11,568 bases of DNA from an uncultured Leptolyngbya sp. (lineage in GTDB: Bacteria > Cyanobacteriota > Cyanobacteriia > Phormidesmidales > Phormidesmidaceae): the NCBI GenBank assembly GCA_937899365.1, contig CALBPH010000021.1, positions 1-11,568 on the forward strand, read 5' to 3'. How positions within the stretch are numbered: the first letter of the stretch is position 1; each line of letters begins with the position of its first letter. The notes under the pieces were generated by a model that was not told the origin of the DNA, made no database searches, and saw only the letters and a list, made by a program, of their open reading frames with translations. A program made the position numbers and the translations under genes. This document shows, one piece after another, positions 1 to 6,976 of the stretch.

Positions 1-926
1 TCCAACACTTCTCCATCCGCCCCAGCGTCCGTGGCAATACAGGCTGCGCCACAGGCCATCGCCTCCAGCAACGACAGGGATAGCCCCTCAATCAAAGACG
101 GCAAAATAAAGGCATCGGCCCCTCGCAAAATCTCAATACGGCGACGCTCATCGGCAACAAACCCCAGCCATATCACCGAATCATCTTTGCCATAGGCGGT
201 TTTTAGGGCCGTTTCTAAGGGACCACTGCCGACAATCAGCAGCTTATTTTCTGGGCCCATGTTGGCCAGTTTCCATCCCTTAAGCATCGACTCCACATTT
301 TTCTCAATGGCCAGCCGCCCTTGATAGACATAGATTTGGTTAGCTCGAAACTCTTTCTTAATGCGGGACGGACCTGGGGCATATCGATACACATCCACCC
401 CGTTGGGAATGACCGCAACCCGCTCTGAAGGCACCCCCAGTTTGACCAGCAGCTCCTGCTGAATTCGAGAGAATACGATCACCCGGTCATAGTTAGCCAA
501 TCGTGGAGCATACAGCTGGTAGGTAAAGTGCTGAGTCCCCGAGGTGAGATTGCGACGCTTGCGATCAAAGGCCGGATGGAATGTGGCGACCAGGGGAATT
601 CCCAGCTCGTGGCAAATTTCTGGCAGCTTAAAATCTAAAGGGGACAGGGATAACGAAGCATGGACTAAATCTGGCTTGAGTTCGGCTAGCACCTCCGCCA
701 AGCGTCTGGCTGAGCTAAAGCTAGGAATGATAAGGATTTGGGATTTGAAAATGAAGGGTAGGGAAACCTCTTCGTAGCCAACGTGATCGTCTGATGATTC
801 TTCATCCGTCGCAAAGTGCAGAAATGTAACCCGGTAACCACGCTCTAGCAGAGCGTTTGTAATCTCTCGACCGTAGGTGACATTTCCACAAAACGGGGAT
901 TTTTTACCAATCCATGCAATGTGCAT
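1..926 (-). CDS. GT4-family glycosyltransferase (3' end outside window)
   Basis: The frame is open from an ATG at 926 (protein begins MHIAWIGKKSPFCGN) to the window edge, giving 308 complete codons; the C-terminal part is missing. It is a GT-B retaining glycosyltransferase of the GT4 type, which uses a nucleotide-sugar donor and normally acts at the cytoplasmic membrane face. Visible landmarks in order are the N-terminal strand, KPDLVHA before mid-protein, FHPAF, VIPNGVD at the domain junction, YQGRLAIEKN opening the donor domain, LLIVGSGP, FILPSLIEGLSLSLLEAMACG with the donor-binding glutamates, and ATDAGADGEVL at the edge. The start is the only ATG near the N terminus that gives the usual opening strand; no clear Shine-Dalgarno precedes it. 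The family looks widespread in cyanobacteria, and the lipid galactosyltransferase DgdA is one candidate identity, but the acceptor cannot be read from sequence. Confidence 0.93.
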   Translation of the reverse strand, partial: MHIAWIGKKSPFCGNVTYGREITNALLERGYRVTFLHFATDEESSDDHVGYEEVSLPFIFKSQILIIPSFSSARRLAEVLAELKPDLVHASLSLSPLDFKLPEICHELGIPLVATFHPAFDRKRRNLTSGTQHFTYQLYAPRLANYDRVIVFSRIQQELLVKLGVPSERVAVIPNGVDVYRYAPGPSRIKKEFRANQIYVYQGRLAIEKNVESMLKGWKLANMGPENKLLIVGSGPLETALKTAYGKDDSVIWLGFVADERRRIEILRGADAFILPSLIEGLSLSLLEAMACGAACIATDAGADGEVL

Positions 927-956
927 CTAAAGGGGGCTATAAATTCGGACGTTTAT

Positions 957-972
957 TAAAAGGGCGCTTTTA
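957..972. promoter_or_regulatory. Palindrome TAAAAG-GGCG-CTTTTA in the intergenic region
   Basis: A perfect 6-bp inverted repeat with a 4-nt centre lies 31 bp upstream of the glycosyltransferase start and 39 bp upstream of the ATG at 1011. It could be an operator between two outward-facing units, or a chance AT-rich palindrome. No cognate regulator is recognisable. Confidence 0.25.
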
Positions 973-1010
973 TGACAATTGGTTGAATGCATATCTCCGA
1001 AGGAGAGGTT

Positions 1011-1211
1011 ATGCCAACAGTCAATTGCATCGCACATAGCTGTTGCTATTTAGAACTTCTGGCGATCACTGGTGTTGTGACCTACGTGCACAAAGCTATA
1101 AAAGCAAACAGTCAAAGCAGACACGAACGGCTTTACGAGTTAAACCGTTTGGCAAGACGCCCGTTAGGAACCCTTGTTTGCTTAAGTAACCAGTCAAACA
1201 ACCTAACTTAA
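1011..1211 (+). CDS. Possible small hypothetical protein, 66 aa
   Basis: The ATG at 1011 is preceded by a good Shine-Dalgarno (AGGAG at 1001-1005, 5-nt spacing); an in-frame ATG at 987 lacks one. The frame encodes 66 residues beginning MPTVNCIAHSCCYLELLAIT, with a cysteine-containing, weakly hydrophobic first half and a basic second half. I recognise no family. Against it, the last third of the ORF coincides with strong inverted repeats and with a promoter-like pair inside the ORF, which fits a structured RNA better than a coding constraint. It could be a real micro-protein, a leader peptide, or a chance ORF over a small RNA. Confidence 0.25.
   Translation: MPTVNCIAHSCCYLELLAITGVVTYVHKAIKANSQSRHERLYELNRLARRPLGTLVCLSNQSNNLT
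1075..1102 (+). promoter_or_regulatory. Candidate sigma-70-type promoter for the RNA candidate
   Basis: TTGTGA at 1075-1080 (4 of 6 to the -35 consensus) and TATAAA at 1097-1102 (5 of 6 to the -10 consensus) are 16 bp apart. Transcription would begin near 1109, 17 nt before the first hairpin of the candidate small RNA. The element sits inside the weak 66-aa ORF. Confidence 0.35.
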
Positions 1212-1225
1212 TGCCACTTAAGCAA
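1109..1225 (+). ncRNA. Candidate structured small RNA
   Basis: Two strong hairpins follow the promoter-like pair. Hairpin 1 (1126-1149) pairs AACGG-C-TTTA with TAAACCGTT, a 9-bp stem with one bulged C and a 5-nt loop. Hairpin 2 (1163-1207) pairs GTTAGG (1163-1168) plus TTGTTTG (1174-1180) with the contiguous arm CAAACAACCTAAC (1195-1207): 13 bp, a 5-nt bulge and a 14-nt loop. A competing 10-bp perfect repeat, TTGCTTAAGT (1178-1187) with ACTTAAGCAA (1216-1225), overlaps hairpin 2, so two folds are possible. No clear U-run marks a 3' end, and I see no match to 6S RNA, Yfr1 or tmRNA. The boundaries are estimates; the region could instead be the 3' end of a small mRNA. Confidence 0.3.
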
Positions 1226-1302
1226 CCGTACGAATGCTTTATATGACTTTATCAGCATTTCACGAGTTACTCGGTATTGAGTCGCTAGCGGGGTAATTAG
1301 AT

Positions 1303-2739
1303 TTATTGGGCAGAGGGCGTTTCAGCGGGCACCGTAAACACGGTTTGGGTGAGCAGACCGCCTAGGACGACGATACCAGCCAGACTCAGCAGCACGGGCC
1401 GCAATCCCACCAGGGACTCGGCAACGCCCGCCAGGGCTAAGGGCAAACTCAAGGCGATGTTAACCACATTGTTTTGCAGACCAAAGACTTTGCCTCGCAT
1501 CTCTTCGGGGGTGTGCTCTTGCACCGTGGTTTGCATAGGAATCCCTACGGTGGCGGCAAACATCCCCAGAACGGCAATCAGGGCCAGGCTACCCCAGAGG
1601 CTATGGATGGTTAGGGAAAGCCCACCCAGGGCAGCCCCCATACCCAACAACCCCAACAGGCTCAGGTGTCGCTTAGCAACGCGATGCCCTAGCTGCCCGA
1701 TCACGGCTGCGCCCAGGCCCATACCCACGCCACCCGAGGCAAGTAGTACACCAAATTGCGAAGGCTTTAGGGCCGGGATAACCTCCGCCAGACGCACGGC
1801 CAACACCGCCAGGGCGGCAAAGACCGAAAACAGCAGCACCAGCTGAATAATGGCATTACGAATGGGGGGCCGCTGCTGAATGTAGCGCAGACCGTCTTTG
1901 ATGTCGGCCCACACGTGGCTATCTCGGGTGAGGGTTTTGGTAGATTCCCCCGTACGCATTGTGGTCAGGATCAGCCCGGCCAGGCCATAGCTCACCCCCA
2001 CCAGGATGTCTTTACCAATGCCGGTACCGCCATCAAGGGGGGTAAGCAGGCTATCTGCGATCGCAAGTAGTGGCTCCCCCACCGCAAACCCAATAATCAC
2101 CGACGCCATCATGGTGGTGGTGTAAAGGGAGTTGGCCGATAGCAAATGCCGGTCTTCCAAAATTAATGGAATCACAGACTGCTCTGCCGGGGCAAAAAAC
2201 TGTGTCAGGGTGGATACCAGAAAGGTAATTAGCAACAGCAGACAGAAACTAATAGGAATACCCGCCACTGCCCCCATGTCATGGGTGAGCCATAGCCCTA
2301 GGGGCAGCACTATCACCAAAGCGCCCCGCAGCAGATTGGTCAGCACCAGCACCGGCTGCTTTAGCCAGCGATCCACATATACCCCCGCCAAGGAACCAAA
2401 TAAAACCGCCGGAATTGTAAACGCAATCATTACCGCTGAGACCCAGCCACTAATGGTTTGCCCCGGCGCGTCATATTGGCTGGCAATGATGGCAATCATC
2501 AATACTAGATAAACCTTATCGGCCAGCTGGGAAAACACCTGACCACCCCATAGGGTAAGAAAATTACGGTTTTGCAACACTGGCCAAAAACCAGTGACTG
2601 GCTCGGCAGGTTGCTCCGTTAAGTCAGCGCCGTTAGCCGTCTCCGACAACGGGCCAGTCATCCCAGGGTTATGGCCATTTGACTGAGGATCAGACCCTTC
2701 AGAAAATTTAGACTCACTCGAGTCAGACTCACGAAGCAT
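1303..2739 (-). CDS. MFS transporter (drug/macrolide efflux type), 478 aa
   Basis: This is a major facilitator superfamily permease of the cytoplasmic membrane, probably a proton-driven efflux carrier. A hydrophilic Ser/Glu-rich N-terminal stretch of about 50 residues precedes NFLTLWGGQVFSQLADKVY, the usual start of helix 1 in the MFS_3/EntS-like group. A loop 2-3 motif-A relative follows (GSLAGVYVDRW), then alternating hydrophobic segments consistent with about 12 helices, and a central cytoplasmic loop (THVWADIKDGLRYIQQRPPI region). The length is normal for the family. I chose the ATG at 2739 (MLRESDSSE); an in-frame TTG at 2754 would add 5 residues. Either start overlaps the 3' end of recO, so translation is probably coupled. 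No strong Shine-Dalgarno is seen. Substrate unknown. Confidence 0.9.
   Translation of the reverse strand: MLRESDSSESKFSEGSDPQSNGHNPGMTGPLSETANGADLTEQPAEPVTGFWPVLQNRNFLTLWGGQVFSQLADKVYLVLMIAIIASQYDAPGQTISGWVSAVMIAFTIPAVLFGSLAGVYVDRWLKQPVLVLTNLLRGALVIVLPLGLWLTHDMGAVAGIPISFCLLLLITFLVSTLTQFFAPAEQSVIPLILEDRHLLSANSLYTTTMMASVIIGFAVGEPLLAIADSLLTPLDGGTGIGKDILVGVSYGLAGLILTTMRTGESTKTLTRDSHVWADIKDGLRYIQQRPPIRNAIIQLVLLFSVFAALAVLAVRLAEVIPALKPSQFGVLLASGGVGMGLGAAVIGQLGHRVAKRHLSLLGLLGMGAALGGLSLTIHSLWGSLALIAVLGMFAATVGIPMQTTVQEHTPEEMRGKVFGLQNNVVNIALSLPLALAGVAESLVGLRPVLLSLAGIVVLGGLLTQTVFTVPAETPSAQ
2057..2064. repeat. HIP1 octamer GCGATCGC
   Basis: A perfect copy of the highly iterated palindrome typical of cyanobacterial genomes, here inside the MFS gene. 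It supports the cyanobacterial assignment. Confidence 0.85.
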
Positions 2740-3610
2740 AAGCAGATGAGGCAAAGCAGCTGTCGATCAGTGCAGCCGATCGAATGGGTCGATCAAAATG
2801 AAACTGGGCGTAGTTTCTCAACAGACGTTCAACACGACGCCACAGACTGTGGGGAGCTGCACCACCCCCTCCTATAGATGGTAAAGAACTAGCTTGCGTA
2901 AAAACAAGCTCTGCTTGACCTAATTGTTGTAATAAGGCTAATTCTGATGCGCCGATGGTCGTCGTCAGCGAGCCATAAATCCGTTTGCGACGACCGACCT
3001 CATAGTCGGCAGGGCCAGCGTTATTTTCTAGCTGCTCTAGCTGCTCTAGGGTAATGACCCCACCGGCTTGAATGCTAAACCCCACCTGCCAAGGATTATC
3101 GGCCCCTCCCCCCAGCTGAGGCTTAATCGGCGTGCGGCTAAGACAGCAGTAACGCAGCTCTGGGGCCACCCCCGCCAGGGCCAAAATATGAAACGTACCG
3201 TGGGCTAAGCAGGCCAGCACAGCACTAGACGAAGCACTTTCCAGGCGTTCTAAATGGGCCACCAGCAGTTCAAACAGCTCCGCCTGGGGTTGCTCACTGG
3301 CCTCGCACAGCACTAACTCCGCTAAATACTGCCCCGCCGTCAGCCGAGCTAAGTCTCGACTTAGCCCCGGAAATGACTGTTGCGTTTCAGCCTGGATCAT
3401 TTTGTCGAGGGACTTGCCCTTGGACAGCATCAGCTCGTTAACCACAAATAGCCCACTGCGCCCACCCAAGCGCGACTTATGCTTGCGGGCACCGGGAGCG
3501 ATGGCCCGCAGGAGTCCATATTCTTTGGTAAGGATGGTCATCAACCGGTCGGTTTCACCCATGGGAGCGGCTTTTAAGTTGATGCCAGTGGCTTTATAGG
3601 TGCGGGACAT
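2729..3610 (-). CDS. recO: DNA repair protein RecO, 293 aa
   Basis: RecO acts with RecR (and RecF) to load RecA onto single-stranded DNA coated with SSB in recombinational gap repair. The N-terminal 80 or so residues form the OB-fold: MSRTYKATGINLKAAPMGETDRL, then the EYGLLRAIAPGARKHKSRLGG basic stretch and ELMLSKGKSLDKM. A helical domain follows (LTAGQYLAELVLCEASEQPQ, then FELLVAHLERL). The four-cysteine zinc site of many RecO proteins is degenerate: a CC pair remains in RYCCLSRTP, but the second pair after the AGGVIT turn is absent, as in E. coli RecO, which lacks this site. The ATG at 3610 directly follows the TAA of the upstream glycosyltransferase, with AAGGA a few bases before it, so the two are co-transcribed. 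The 3' end overlaps the MFS start. Confidence 0.95.
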   Translation of the reverse strand: MSRTYKATGINLKAAPMGETDRLMTILTKEYGLLRAIAPGARKHKSRLGGRSGLFVVNELMLSKGKSLDKMIQAETQQSFPGLSRDLARLTAGQYLAELVLCEASEQPQAELFELLVAHLERLESASSSAVLACLAHGTFHILALAGVAPELRYCCLSRTPIKPQLGGGADNPWQVGFSIQAGGVITLEQLEQLENNAGPADYEVGRRKRIYGSLTTTIGASELALLQQLGQAELVFTQASSLPSIGGGGAAPHSLWRRVERLLRNYAQFHFDRPIRSAALIDSCFASSAYAS

Positions 3611-4357
3611 TTAATCCTTTTCACTTTCGTTGTAGCTTACGTTAATTTGGCTTTTTCCTTCATAGAGCCAGTTCATTTTTTTAGGATCGAGCTTGGCGTG
3701 GTACATCAGCTTGAGCAGCTGATTGAGGGCAGCGTGCTTATAGATGCCCCGTTCTTTAAAGCGGCGAGCGGAGGTGACAATGGTGCCGGGAACCACATGG
3801 GGTGGCCCAAACTGACCCAGGGCACGGCTGAGGGCGGTGTCTTCAAAAATATCCATATTGGGCACCCCCCCAATGTGGAGCAGGGCCTCTCGGCGAGCAA
3901 AGATACAGTGATCTAAATAGAGAATGCGACTCAACTGCGGTCGCTGAGTGGTGGAGTACCAGGAGGTAAACCGCAGCAACCAATGGTCCATGTCAAAGCT
4001 GTGGCGAAACCCACCCCAGGTAATGGCATCATCGGCCATCACCTGCCGGACTTGGGCGAGGGCATCCGTGGGTAACAGGGTGGCCGGATGGTGCAGCAAC
4101 ACCACATCTCCCTGACTCGCCTGGATACCAATGGTCAAGCGCTGGGCTCGGTTAGTGGCCTCGGTGTCAATGAGTTTGAAAGCAGCCGCAGCCGGGTGTT
4201 GGGTAATCACATCGTAGGTGCCGTCTGTGCTATGGCTCATGACGATGATTAGCTGTTTTTCCCCTGGCTGCAGGACCAAGTTATCTAAAATACGGGGCAG
4301 ATAGCCGTGGCGAATTTCGTTTAGGCAAGGCAGAACAACTGAAATATTAAGTCCCAT
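3611..4357 (-). CDS. GT2-like (GT-A fold) glycosyltransferase, 248 aa
   Basis: The protein resembles the short GT2 group represented by TIGR04283 (rSAM/selenodomain-associated transferase 2). Landmarks are VVLPCLNE (7-14), STDGT (43-47), TNRAQRL (68-74) with ASQGDVVLLHHPATLLP (80-96), GGFRHSFD (115-122), the acidic EDTALSRAL pair (172-180) and TSARRFKERGIYK (195-207). Two positions deviate. The usual DGGSTDGT reads MSHSTDGT, and the LHADT box that supplies the metal-binding aspartate reads HHPAT. It may therefore be divergent in donor or metal use, or not catalytic. It is the first gene of the unit with recO and the MFS gene and probably carries the promoter. The ATG at 4357 is the only sensible start; no strong ribosome site precedes it. 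Substrate unknown. Confidence 0.85.
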   Translation of the reverse strand: MGLNISVVLPCLNEIRHGYLPRILDNLVLQPGEKQLIIVMSHSTDGTYDVITQHPAAAAFKLIDTEATNRAQRLTIGIQASQGDVVLLHHPATLLPTDALAQVRQVMADDAITWGGFRHSFDMDHWLLRFTSWYSTTQRPQLSRILYLDHCIFARREALLHIGGVPNMDIFEDTALSRALGQFGPPHVVPGTIVTSARRFKERGIYKHAALNQLLKLMYHAKLDPKKMNWLYEGKSQINVSYNESEKD

Positions 4358-4441
4358 TCACGACCTACCCTTTACTCCAACTAGCTGGGGTGCTTATCCA
4401 ACGTTAATCTCCCCAAGTTAATCACTGCTGAGTCGCTCAAA

Positions 4442-4470
4442 ATAATACAAAGTCTATTAAGAGTAGCGAA
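4442..4470 (-). promoter_or_regulatory. Weak promoter candidate for the GT2-recO-MFS unit
   Basis: On the minus strand TATTAT (4447-4442) matches 5 of 6 bases of a -10 box; TTCGCT (4470-4465), 17 bp upstream, is a poor -35. It lies 85 bp before the GT2 start, in the 260-bp region between the divergent GT2 and pgl genes. No other convincing element, and no Shine-Dalgarno for pgl, was found there. Confidence 0.2.
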
Positions 4471-4617
4471 GGGTATCCATAAGCTGCGCTAGCGTTCAGG
4501 TGGCACTCAACCTGGTTCATATCTGGGGCTGTGGTTTTATCACAGGGTCGAGATTGATCTGGGATGGGGTTAGACCACCCGTTCTCAGACTTTTTCAATA
4601 TTTGGTGATTCTGATCT

Positions 4618-5394
4618 ATGACTGTCGCCCCAAACTCTTCACAGAAAACGGCCCCTCAGGTCCATGTATTTGCTGATAAGGCTGCCCTTGTGGCCGCAGC
4701 GGCTGTCCAGGTGATTGAGCTGATCCGCGATGCGATCGCAACCCGCGAACGATGCACCCTTGCCCTGTCTGGTGGCAGTACACCCAAACCGCTTTACCAG
4801 GCCATTGCCCAAGCCGATCTGCCCTGGGACAAGATCTACGTCTACTGGGGAGATGAGCGCTATGTCCCCGCCACCCACGCTGACAGCAATGCCAAGATGG
4901 CCAGTGAAGCTTGGCTTAACCATGTCGACATCCCACCGGAAAACATTTTTGTCGTGCCCACCGACACCGACTCCCCCGAAACCACAGCCGAACGGTACCA
5001 GCAAAGCCTGGCCGATAGCTTTCAAGCCGCTTCAGAATCAGAAATCCCCCAATTTGACATCATTTTGCTGGGCATGGGCGATGACGGCCACACCGCATCC
5101 CTATTTCCCCATACCCTGGCACTCAATGAGTTTGATCGCTGGGTCACCGTTGGCAACAAAGATGGTCAGCCCAGGATCACCTTTACTAGCCCCCTCATCA
5201 ACCAGGGTCGCTATGTCCTATTTCTAGTGGCCGGTGCTAACAAACAGACCGCCCTCTCCCAGGTGTTTGCCCCCGCTGCCGACAGTGCCACCTATCCGGC
5301 CAGGCTCATTGCCCCCGCGGGTAAATTAACGTGGTTAATGGATGCCGACGCCAGCCAAGGGTTACCCACTACCGTAGAACGAACAGTTCATTAA
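4618..5394 (+). CDS. pgl: 6-phosphogluconolactonase, 258 aa
   Basis: This is the DevB/Pgl enzyme, which hydrolyses 6-phospho-D-glucono-1,5-lactone to 6-phosphogluconate, step 2 of the cytosolic oxidative pentose phosphate pathway that supplies NADPH in the dark in cyanobacteria. It has the glucosamine-6-phosphate isomerase/Pgl fold: LALSGGSTPKPLYQ (phosphate-binding loop, N-terminal third), KIYVYWGDERYVP, DSNAKMASEAWL, then DIILLGMGDDGHTASLFP with the catalytic His158, and FTSPLINQGRYVLFLVAG near the C terminus. The length is normal for the family. The ATG at 4618 gives the expected short N-terminal extension; no Shine-Dalgarno is evident. It is transcribed away from the GT2 gene and is followed by a hairpin, so it is probably monocistronic. 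Confidence 0.95.
   Translation: MTVAPNSSQKTAPQVHVFADKAALVAAAAVQVIELIRDAIATRERCTLALSGGSTPKPLYQAIAQADLPWDKIYVYWGDERYVPATHADSNAKMASEAWLNHVDIPPENIFVVPTDTDSPETTAERYQQSLADSFQAASESEIPQFDIILLGMGDDGHTASLFPHTLALNEFDRWVTVGNKDGQPRITFTSPLINQGRYVLFLVAGANKQTALSQVFAPAADSATYPARLIAPAGKLTWLMDADASQGLPTTVERTVH
4732..4739. repeat. HIP1 octamer GCGATCGC
   Basis: Perfect HIP1 palindrome within pgl. Confidence 0.85.
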
Positions 5395-5407
5395 CCCCTC
5401 GGATATC

Positions 5408-5441
5408 TCTCCCCTAGGGTTGAATAAACCATTAGGGGGGA
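5408..5441 (+). terminator. Hairpin after pgl, probable terminator
   Basis: TCTCCCCTA (5408-5416) pairs with TAGGGGGGA (5433-5441), 9 pairs with one G-T, and the inner GGTT (5418-5421) pairs with AACC (5427-5430) around a 5-nt loop, with a small internal loop between the two helices. It begins 14 nt after the pgl stop. No long U-run follows, so it may end transcription inefficiently or act as a 3'-end stabiliser. Confidence 0.5.
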
Positions 5442-5503
5442 TGCCCCTCTGTCTCTTCAAACCCTCAGATACGCAAGGATACAGAACAAAGTCAAAGATT
5501 ACT

Positions 5504-5509
5504 TATACT
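5504..5509 (+). promoter_or_regulatory. Candidate -10 box (TATACT) for the FHA-LRAT genes
   Basis: TATACT matches 5 of 6 bases of the -10 consensus, 47 bp before the first FHA gene and after the pgl hairpin. No convincing -35 lies 16-18 bp upstream, so an activator-dependent promoter is possible. Confidence 0.25.
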
Positions 5510-5556
5510 TCTACCAACGCATCGACAGAAAATCGCCGAAACCGTGTAGTTTATAC

Positions 5557-6411
5557 ATGGCTAGCGTAAATCAGACCGCTATGATTATTTGCCCAAACTG
5601 CAACCATCAAAATCCAGAAGCGGCTTCGCAATGTGAAGCCTGTTACACTCCCCTGCCAGCGCTTATCAAATGCTCCAACTGTGGTGCAGATGTGCAAGCA
5701 GACGCTAGTTTTTGTGGTCAGTGTGGACATAGCCTAGCTAGCCAAACCGCTCAGCCCACCGCGGCCAACACCAATTCGCCCGCTCCGCTGCCTAGTACCA
5801 CGGTTGAACCCGTAGCCCCAGCCATGTCCGCCTCGCCGCTTTACGGTGAACCGTCAGAGCTGGTTGAGCCTGAGCCCCTGGTACCCCCAGAGCCACTCCC
5901 CACCGGACCACCACCACCGTTACCCGCAGATCCCGTACCGGCCAATATTCCAACAGCGGTTGATATCTACAGCGCACCGCCCATTACCCAGCCAGCGGCT
6001 GGTGATGTAAATAATGGTATGGGTATCGGTGAGATGGCCGTTGTCAGTGAGGCGGTCGTAGTTCCCCAAACCCAAATCCAGAGTTTTACAGCCAAGCTGC
6101 TCCATGTGCAGACTGACACCTCAATGGAGTTACCCATTGGGCTTAGTTTGTTACATATTGGTAAGCCCAACGATCGCATTCCACCCGATATAGACGTCTC
6201 TGGTTTTCCTGAATCAGAAATTGTGTCTCGCGTTCATGCAAATATCCGTATTGAGGGCGATGTCTACTATATTGAGGATGTCGGAAGTTCCAATGGTACG
6301 TACGTCAATAATTTGCCACTCGCTGCAGGAAACCGCCATCGCTTGCGACCTGGAGATCGCGTTGCCCTTGGAAAAGGTGATAAAGTGAGCTTTATTTTTC
6401 AACTTGCATAG
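5557..6411 (+). CDS. Double zinc-ribbon and FHA-domain protein, 284 aa
   Basis: The N terminus holds two four-cysteine zinc ribbons (C12, C15, C26, C29 and C39, C42, C53, C56). A Pro/Ala-rich low-complexity linker of about 120 residues follows, then a C-terminal FHA domain from about residue 195, with the pThr-contact and fold residues in SRVHAN (224-229) and DVGSSNGTYVN (241-251). FHA domains bind phosphothreonine peptides, so this is a soluble adaptor that would recruit Thr-phosphorylated partners; the ribbons suggest protein or nucleic-acid contacts. The second ATG, at 5581 (MIICPNCNHQNP), may be the true start, since it places the first ribbon at the very N terminus; neither start has a Shine-Dalgarno. 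It leads the group with a second FHA gene and the LRAT gene. No kinase or phosphatase is encoded nearby. Confidence 0.88.
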   Translation: MASVNQTAMIICPNCNHQNPEAASQCEACYTPLPALIKCSNCGADVQADASFCGQCGHSLASQTAQPTAANTNSPAPLPSTTVEPVAPAMSASPLYGEPSELVEPEPLVPPEPLPTGPPPPLPADPVPANIPTAVDIYSAPPITQPAAGDVNNGMGIGEMAVVSEAVVVPQTQIQSFTAKLLHVQTDTSMELPIGLSLLHIGKPNDRIPPDIDVSGFPESEIVSRVHANIRIEGDVYYIEDVGSSNGTYVNNLPLAAGNRHRLRPGDRVALGKGDKVSFIFQLA

Positions 6412-6493
6412 GGGTCCATGGAGGTACCAATCGACCGTTTAATTGTCACTTCTGCGCTGCCATCCCTGTTAGATTGCCCTTCGATGTATTAAC

Positions 6494-6976
6494 GTGATTA
6501 CCCTATCGTTACTCCACCCGCAGAATAAAAACCCCATCCAGCACTGGACCTTTGAGGAACAAGACGTCATTCGGATTGGCCGCTCTACGGATAATGATGT
6601 AGTCCTTTATAGTGCCGTTGTTTCTCGACATCATCTGGAAATTCATAAAGGAGTAGCGGGTTGGGCCATTCAAAGTCTGGGCACCAACGGCACCTATTTA
6701 GATGGCAAACGGATACAAAATGTAACTGCCGAAAATGGGCTGGTGGTCCGGTTAGCGCGGTCTGGCCCTAACTTACAGATCACCATAGAGCAGCCAGAAA
6801 AGTCGTCGGCTGCCTCGATTAAAGAGTTATTGGCCCGTCGCAAGCAGCATCAGTTTGGCCAAACATCAGCCGCAGACCAGCCCGTAAGAACGGATTTGGA
6901 TGTGATCAAAACCGATATTCGAGATACAATGCCCCCTAAAACCAACCCCGACCCGCTGGATAACGGGCTTGCCTAG
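6494..6976 (+). CDS. FHA-domain protein, 160 aa
   Basis: The first 100 residues are one FHA domain: VIRIGRSTDNDVVL (25-38, with Gly29-Arg30), VVSRHHLEIH (42-51, Ser44-Arg45-His47) and SLGTNGTYLDGKRI (61-74, Asn65-Gly66). All key positions for phosphothreonine binding are kept. The remaining 60 residues are basic then acidic, probably disordered (KELLARRKQHQF, then a DVIKTDIRDTMPP stretch containing Thr residues). Translation starts at a GTG at 6494 without a clear ribosome site; no in-frame ATG in the N-terminal part would keep the first FHA strand. The gene lies 82 bp after the zinc-ribbon FHA gene and its TAG directly abuts the ATG of the LRAT gene, a sign of translational coupling and of a shared function with it. 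Confidence 0.88.
   Translation: MITLSLLHPQNKNPIQHWTFEEQDVIRIGRSTDNDVVLYSAVVSRHHLEIHKGVAGWAIQSLGTNGTYLDGKRIQNVTAENGLVVRLARSGPNLQITIEQPEKSSAASIKELLARRKQHQFGQTSAADQPVRTDLDVIKTDIRDTMPPKTNPDPLDNGLA

Noticed and set aside
236..777. Short frames on both strands inside 1-926 (60 and 77 codons)
   Set aside because: They overlap the continuous GT4 glycosyltransferase frame, which carries all expected motifs and is open through the window edge.
1349..2512. Long plus-strand open frames (165 and 126 codons) opposite the MFS gene
   Set aside because: They are Arg/Pro/Thr-rich translations of the antisense strand of a clear transporter gene, with no motif and no ribosome site; typical shadows in GC-rich coding DNA.
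4639..5227. Additional 128- and 165-codon frames within pgl
   Set aside because: They lie fully inside pgl on other frames; their Pro/Ser/Trp-rich composition lacks any domain, while pgl has its catalytic motifs.
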